Positions 37,060 through 40,977 of a stretch of DNA of 40,977 nucleotides are shown here, in pieces. The notes beneath the pieces were generated by a model. The model did not search any database, was not told the origin of the DNA, and saw only the letters and a list, made by a program, of their open reading frames with translations. How positions within the stretch are numbered: the first letter of the stretch is position 1; every line of letters starts with the position of its first letter. The translations under genes were made by a program, and so were the position numbers. Source of the stretch: Methyloprofundus sp. (GTDB lineage: Bacteria > Pseudomonadota > Gammaproteobacteria > Methylococcales > Methylomonadaceae); assembly GCA_014859465.1 (NCBI GenBank), contig JACUUF010000024.1, forward strand, positions 1 to 40,977, written 5' to 3'.

Positions 37060-37073
37060 GTTAGGTAAGGTTA

Positions 37074-37994
37074 ATGATTAAACAAAGAACATTAAAAAAT
37101 ACGATTAGAGCAACAGGTGTCGGTTTACACACGGGCGATAAAATTTACTTAACCTTGCATCCTGCTGCGGTTAATACAGGAATAAAATTTAGGCGGGTAG
37201 ATCTAGCTGAGCCAGTGATAATTGATGCTGTGCCACATAATGTTGGTGAAACAACGTTATCGACAACGCTGGTGCAAAATGGAGTGAAAATATCAACGAT
37301 TGAGCACTTGCTGTCCGCTATGGCTGGACTTGGTATTGATAATGCCTTGGTTGATGTCACTGCCGCTGAAGTACCGATCATGGATGGGAGTGCGGGTCCT
37401 TTTGTATTTTTAATTCAATCTGCTGGAGTGCAGGAGCAAGATGCACCTAAGCAATATATTAGAATTAAACGTGAAGTCAAGGTGTTTGATGGCGATAAAT
37501 GGGCCGCTTTTTTGCCTATGGATGGCTTTAAAGTAACATTTACTATTGATTTTGAGCATCCTGCAATTGCTGATAATGTAAAAACCGCTACGATGGACTT
37601 TTCCTCAACAACTTTTGTCAGAGAAGTAAGCCGCGCACGTACTTTCGGTTTTATGAAAGATATTGAGTTTTTAAGAGAAAATAACTTAGCCTTAGGCGGT
37701 AGCTTAGATAATGCTATTGTTATTGATGATGACAAAATCATCAATGAAGGCGGTTTGCGTTACGCTGATGAGTTTGTTAAGCATAAAATGCTGGATGCTA
37801 TTGGTGATTTATATTTATTAGGGCATAGTTTAATTGGTGAGTACCAAGGCTATAAATCAGGTCATGGCTTAAATAATCAGTTACTAAGGGCGCTAATTGC
37901 TGAGCATGATGCTTGGGAAATGGTCACTTTTGAAAATGATGATGACGCACCTATTCCTTTTATGCGTTCCGCTGAAAGCCGGTCTGGCGAATAA
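37074..37994 (+). CDS. lpxC: UDP-3-O-acyl-GlcNAc deacetylase LpxC
   Basis: Zinc deacetylase that commits UDP-3-O-acyl-GlcNAc to lipid A. 306 residues, usual length. Zinc ligands are H78 (STIEHLLSA), H237 and D241 ([12 protein letters not shown]); the catalytic H264 lies in [20 protein letters not shown] is also diagnostic. In E. coli LpxC turnover by FtsH depends on its C-terminal residues; the tail here ends SAESRSGE and is unlike that degron. The gene converges on dciA with only 10 bp between the two stops, and no intrinsic terminator is visible there. Confidence 0.97.
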   Translation: MIKQRTLKNTIRATGVGLHTGDKIYLTLHPAAVNTGIKFRRVDLAEPVIIDAVPHNVGETTLSTTLVQNGVKISTIEHLLSAMAGLGIDNALVDVTAAEVPIMDGSAGPFVFLIQSAGVQEQDAPKQYIRIKREVKVFDGDKWAAFLPMDGFKVTFTIDFEHPAIADNVKTATMDFSSTTFVREVSRARTFGFMKDIEFLRENNLALGGSLDNAIVIDDDKIINEGGLRYADEFVKHKMLDAIGDLYLLGHSLIGEYQGYKSGHGLNNQLLRALIAEHDAWEMVTFENDDDAPIPFMRSAESRSGE

Positions 37995-38004
37995 GTTGTG
38001 GCAA

Positions 38005-38439
38005 TTATTTATTTTGTTTGAGTAAGGTATTAGTTAAACTTAATAAAGCATTTTTGAGTCTTCCTTCCGGAAGTGCATACGCATTATTTCGGAGGGATTC
38101 TATATTTTCAGCAGAAGGAATGATTTTTGGCGATTTCTTTTCTGCTTTAAATGGGGTGGCTGTCAGCACTCTAACTCTAACCTTCTTGATGTTTTCCTTG
38201 CTTTGAGTGTTAACGGCAGTTTGTATTTGTGCGCTGCAAAAGCGTAACTGCGATGCCCAGACTGCCGAGCTCACATAAATCATTAAACTTTCTTCATTGA
38301 CCACACAGTCTTTTATATAGGGCTTTAGTTGAGCAGGACTGACCGATAAAATAATACCCAAGACTCTTTGGTTCTTGGCTAAATTTAGTTGAATAGCAGT
38401 AGGTATTCTGGAAAAAGATGATGCGTTTTTAAAGCTCAT
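38005..38439 (-). CDS. dciA: DciA-family (DUF721) protein, replicative helicase operator
   Basis: About 144 residues. DUF721/DciA proteins load or assist DnaB helicase in bacteria that lack DnaC. The domain here lies at roughly residues 10-95, and contains LAKNQRVLGIILSVSPAQLKPYI and the later SSAVWASQLRFCSAQI, where the Trp-Ala-(S/N)-Gln-Leu block is the best family mark. The C-terminal tail is basic and loosely structured. I use the ATG at 38439, which overlaps the end of the upstream permease gene by 11 bp and follows CAAGG. In Pseudomonas a DUF721 gene also lies beside lpxC, ahead of secA, which supports the identity; secA is not here. Confidence 0.8.
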   Translation of the reverse strand: MSFKNASSFSRIPTAIQLNLAKNQRVLGIILSVSPAQLKPYIKDCVVNEESLMIYVSSAVWASQLRFCSAQIQTAVNTQSKENIKKVRVRVLTATPFKAEKKSPKIIPSAENIESLRNNAYALPEGRLKNALLSLTNTLLKQNK

Positions 38440-39151
38440 AGTTAAGCCTTGAGTAAAAAGATTTAACAAAGCTTAGATAGAGCGCTGTCGATAAGCCGGA
38501 AGCACCAAAAATCATAGCCATCACCATAATTTGATAGCGTGCGGCAATAAATGGCGAAATACCCGATAAAATTTGTCCTGTCATCATGCCAGGCAAAGAA
38601 ACCAAACCGACGGCGAATAAAGAATTAACCACTGGGATCATTGCCGCCTGAAAAGCAATATTGCGCGCGGGGATGTAGGTGTTATTTTGTAACTCTGAGT
38701 GGAAACGCTCTGCTGCTAGGCTGACACTGTTCATGGACCCAGCAAAAATCATTCCTGCAATAGGAATCATATAATGCGGTGCATACCAAGGGTCTAATGT
38801 TAGTACACCTTGGGTAATTAAAGTCAAAGTCAGTCCGCTAGCTAAAAAGATAGCAAAGAAAGCGTGTTGATATAATGTCGTTCGGTATTCTTTTATCGAG
38901 CCTAAGGCAATCCAACTTGAGGCTACACACATAACGCATAAAATGAATAAAATCAGCGAGCTATCCTGTGATTCAAAGATAAAGGCTAAAGCATAACCGA
39001 CCAATAACAATTGGCTGAGCATACGAGTTAGTGCATACACTGAGTTTGTGATATTCAGCGACCAGCGTGTAAAAATCAGTAGCACTAAAAGCGCAGGTGT
39101 TAATGAAAGGGCAAGACTGGTTAGGCTAATTGTTACGATGCTGTTACTCAT
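38429..39151 (-). CDS. FetB/YbbM-like (UPF0014) ABC transporter permease
   Basis: Polytopic membrane protein, 240 residues with about six to seven hydrophobic segments. The block VVNSLFAVGLVSLPGMMTGQILSG followed by ARYQIMVMAMIFGASGLSTALYL is the signature of the UPF0014 family, whose E. coli member FetB (YbbM) with ATPase FetA (YbbL) protects against iron and peroxide stress. No ATPase gene is adjacent in this window, although fetA is normally coupled. The start lacks a clear ribosome site. It overlaps dciA by 11 bp. The family assignment is firm; the substrate is uncertain. Confidence 0.85.
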   Translation of the reverse strand: MSNSIVTISLTSLALSLTPALLVLLIFTRWSLNITNSVYALTRMLSQLLLVGYALAFIFESQDSSLILFILCVMCVASSWIALGSIKEYRTTLYQHAFFAIFLASGLTLTLITQGVLTLDPWYAPHYMIPIAGMIFAGSMNSVSLAAERFHSELQNNTYIPARNIAFQAAMIPVVNSLFAVGLVSLPGMMTGQILSGISPFIAARYQIMVMAMIFGASGLSTALYLSFVKSFYSRLNYEL

Positions 39152-39291
39152 AAAGCTAAATAATTGGGGGTTAATCTTTGACCTGCGTATTGAGAATTAA
39201 GTATCGCGCTTTAAAGTTAATTTAGTCAGGATAAGCGACAGAGAGTATATCGTTAAAGAAACAGCTATCCTTCTGTTATTTTGTAGATTTA

Positions 39292-39897
39292 TCATTGTAG
39301 TTGTTTGGGCTTAAGTTGCTGTAAATCATCGCGTAGAGTAAGGTCCACGCCGACACTAATAATAAAACTGGTTGCTTCTTCTATATTCATTTTTGATTTG
39401 ACGATTTTTGATTCGTGGACAATCACGGTAAAGCCGGAAGTCGGGTTGGGTGATGTCGGTATAAATAGCACATACATATCCTCTTTTTTATTGGTTACAT
39501 AAGCAGGAACCCAGACATCTTCTTTGGGGTATTCAGTAAAGACAACTTCGCGGGCACCTTTTTTTTCATGACCAGAAAACATATTAACCACTTTTTTGGT
39601 CACTCGATAAATGGTATTTAGTAAAGGAATACGATTAACAATATTATCAATTAAGCCAATAATCCAAGAGCTGCCCGCCATAGTTAAACGGTAGCCAACA
39701 TAAGCAAATAAATAAAAGCTGACAGCGAAAATAGTAATAGTAATTAAATAATTATCCCAGTAACCGTAAACGACTTGAAAAGCGCCTGAGATCAGCTCTT
39801 TCATAAATAGTACGATTTGCAAAATAACCACAATAGGAATAAAAGCTAAAATACCGATTAGAAAATAATTGGCGCTACGCTTTAAAAATTCATTCAT
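39292..39897 (-). CDS. DUF502 inner-membrane protein
   Basis: A 201-residue membrane protein of unknown function. It has two hydrophobic segments (about 11-33 and 50-72), then a soluble part with the DUF502 blocks NRIPLLNTIYRVTKKVVNM, REVVFTEYPKEDVW and the highly typical FIPTSPNPTSGFTVIV. DUF502 proteins are widespread in bacteria and plants (COV1-like), but no biochemical role is established. A GGAG lies 7 bp before the start codon. It follows the TSUP permease by 28 bp and precedes the UPF0014 permease by 140 bp. Confidence 0.9.
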   Translation of the reverse strand: MNEFLKRSANYFLIGILAFIPIVVILQIVLFMKELISGAFQVVYGYWDNYLITITIFAVSFYLFAYVGYRLTMAGSSWIIGLIDNIVNRIPLLNTIYRVTKKVVNMFSGHEKKGAREVVFTEYPKEDVWVPAYVTNKKEDMYVLFIPTSPNPTSGFTVIVHESKIVKSKMNIEEATSFIISVGVDLTLRDDLQQLKPKQLQ

Positions 39898-39925
39898 AGG
39901 ATTCTCCGTTTATTATTGTTTTTAA

Positions 39926-40654
39926 TTAAGAATTTAATGATTTTAAGAGTAATAAAACTCCAGAAAGAGCAAGGAATACAGCAAATAATTGTGTATATCT
40001 TTTATTGTCAATTTGATTGTAAATGAACTCTTCGGTGAGTAAAAATACCACGATAGAAGTTTGCAATAGCAGCATATTGTCAGCGTACGGCATGCCGCCC
40101 TCATAGCCTATAAAATACAAGGTAAGCAGTTGGAATAGAGCAAAGGTCGCATAGCATATAGCTATCGTTGCGCGGGTAATGTTTTTGGGTTGATTCTGTT
40201 CATGCGCTAATGCGGTAAGCAATGAACCACCGAGATTAGTGATGCCATGAACGATACCCATTGAGATAAGGTACAGTTTTTCATAGCGAATCATGGCTTT
40301 AAGTGTCTGATCGATACGAGGGAAAAAACTTTTTAACGCGACAAATATTAGAAAAATACCGATGATTAAACCGAGATTTAATTGAATATTGGTAATAATA
40401 AATAAGAACAGCACAATGAAAGGAATGCTGTATAGCAGTACATTTTTATACAGCTTTAAATTGATATAACTGTAATGCTTTAGTACCTGAAGTATATTGA
40501 CTGCGATAGAAATCGGCAACAAAACTGAGAGGGCATAGCTAAACTCATAGCCAAGCAATAACATTAGAGGCGTGCCAAATAGGAGGATGCCGACACCAAA
40601 TAAAGATTGGATAACAGTTGTTAGGAGTAAAGTAGCTAAAATATCAACTGGCAT
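39926..40654 (-). CDS. TSUP-family (TauE/SafE) membrane permease
   Basis: A 242-residue polytopic protein with about seven hydrophobic segments. The duplicated TSUP pattern is seen as SLFGVGILLFGTPLMLLLGY near residues 17-36 and, in the second half, GIVHGITNLGGSLLTALA. The family exports or takes up small organic anions such as sulfite, taurine-related sulfonates or sulfoacetate. Substrate cannot be told from sequence, and no sulfur metabolism gene is adjacent. The start ATG has a pyrimidine-rich CTCCTT instead of a Shine-Dalgarno directly upstream, so a different start or leaderless translation should be considered. Confidence 0.85.
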   Translation of the reverse strand: MPVDILATLLLTTVIQSLFGVGILLFGTPLMLLLGYEFSYALSVLLPISIAVNILQVLKHYSYINLKLYKNVLLYSIPFIVLFLFIITNIQLNLGLIIGIFLIFVALKSFFPRIDQTLKAMIRYEKLYLISMGIVHGITNLGGSLLTALAHEQNQPKNITRATIAICYATFALFQLLTLYFIGYEGGMPYADNMLLLQTSIVVFLLTEEFIYNQIDNKRYTQLFAVFLALSGVLLLLKSLNS

Positions 40655-40977
40655 AAGGAGTTCATAGAGTCTTATTTAAAATTAGTTTAAGTATACCTTG
40701 TCGGCTCATTTCTGTATAAGCATTCTGCTCAGAATAAAGAGACTCTCATCTGATGTAGAAAAGATATCTTGATTATCTATGGGCGAAATACGTGCGTAGA
40801 TTTCACTGGATTTCAAATAAATACAGTGTCGCTTGGTAAGCTTTAATTATTAGCCAGATAGCAGTCGAAGTAATGGCGGGCACCGCTAAACTAAAGTAGC
40901 TGCTTTTCAGCTATCCCTTAAACAAAAGGGTGGAGTAGTTGCCAATGTCATTCTTGGCTGATGAACACAATAGTTAA
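40655..40977. other. 323-bp region at the right edge, no gene
   Basis: I see no convincing gene. An 11-codon reading frame (ATG at 40945) ends exactly at the window edge and is probably chance. The right half contains the structured segment listed separately. The left part (40655-40780) should hold the promoter of the TSUP permease, but I find no clear hexamers. Confidence 0.6.
40879..40943. ncRNA. Possible three-way-junction RNA fold
   Basis: Two perfect hairpins stand side by side: TAGCTG-CTTTT-CAGCTA (40897-40913) and CCCTT-AAACAA-AAGGG (40915-40930). They are enclosed by AACTA (40889-40893) pairing with TAGTT (40936-40940), and by GGC (40879-40881) with GCC (40941-40943) across a one-sided bulge. 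I do not recognise a known riboswitch consensus. It could be read on either strand. The call is a hypothesis from hand folding only. Confidence 0.3.

Larger units (their letters stand above)
36742..37073. other. 332-bp ftsZ-lpxC intergenic region
   Basis: No gene is seen. Its left end holds the possible ftsZ terminator and its right end an inverted repeat just before lpxC, both listed separately. An imperfect inverted repeat of TTTTTAG-GTGT with ACAC-GT-CTAAAAA lies at about 36850-36894. I cannot point to a convincing -35/-10 pair, though an lpxC promoter is expected here. Confidence 0.6.

Noticed and set aside
40945-40977. 11-codon reading frame ending at the window edge
   Set aside because: Too short, no ribosome site (a structured segment precedes it), no resemblance to a known leader peptide.

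Overview
The window reads as a contiguous piece of a gammaproteobacterial chromosome: dense genes, tight operons, low-40s % GC by eye (not counted), and a gene order that matches conserved Pseudomonas/Escherichia blocks. A type I methanotroph (Methylococcales) is my best guess. It rests on a phosphoketolase gene set among housekeeping genes, a HvfA-like Cys-rich secreted peptide, and a short-form HisG. No methane-oxidation gene is present to prove it.

Left block (117-7337, minus strand): one likely operon, transcribed right to left as mlaF-mlaE-mlaD-mlaB-murA-hisG-hisD-(ASCH protein)-hisC. It combines lipid transport to or from the outer membrane, the first committed step of peptidoglycan synthesis, and three histidine genes. 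mlaC and ibaG, usual neighbours here, are absent. A divergent intergenic region (7338-7496) separates it from xfp (phosphoketolase), which ends at a strong hairpin terminator.

Centre (10038-18962, plus): a YrbG-type antiporter, kdsD-kdsC (Kdo synthesis), lptC-lptA-lptB (LPS export), rpoN (sigma-54), hpf (ribosome hibernation), rapZ, mgtE (Mg2+ channel), and then a small secreted protein with four EGKC motifs. That protein resembles the HvfA family of copper-binding modified peptides, but no maturation enzymes are encoded near it. ptsN, normally between hpf and rapZ, is missing; the gap holds two strong inverted repeats instead.

The dcw cluster (19262-37994, plus): a sigma-70-like promoter followed by MraZ-type direct repeats, then mraZ-rsmH-ftsL-ftsI-murE-murF-mraY-murD-ftsW-murG-murC-murB-ddl-ftsQ-ftsA-ftsZ and, after a 332-bp gap, lpxC. 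Most junctions are ATGA-type overlaps or gaps of a few bases, so translation is probably coupled. Together these genes make the lipid II precursor, flip or polymerise it at the septum, build the Z-ring, and commit to lipid A synthesis.

Right block (38005-40654, minus): dciA (helicase loader) convergent with lpxC, a FetB/YbbM-like permease without its ATPase, a DUF502 membrane protein and a TSUP-family permease. The last 323 bp have no gene but contain a possible three-way-junction RNA fold. I saw no tRNA, rRNA, insertion sequence, CRISPR array or prophage gene.

The feature most worth following is the orphan HvfA-like precursor at 18594-18962.
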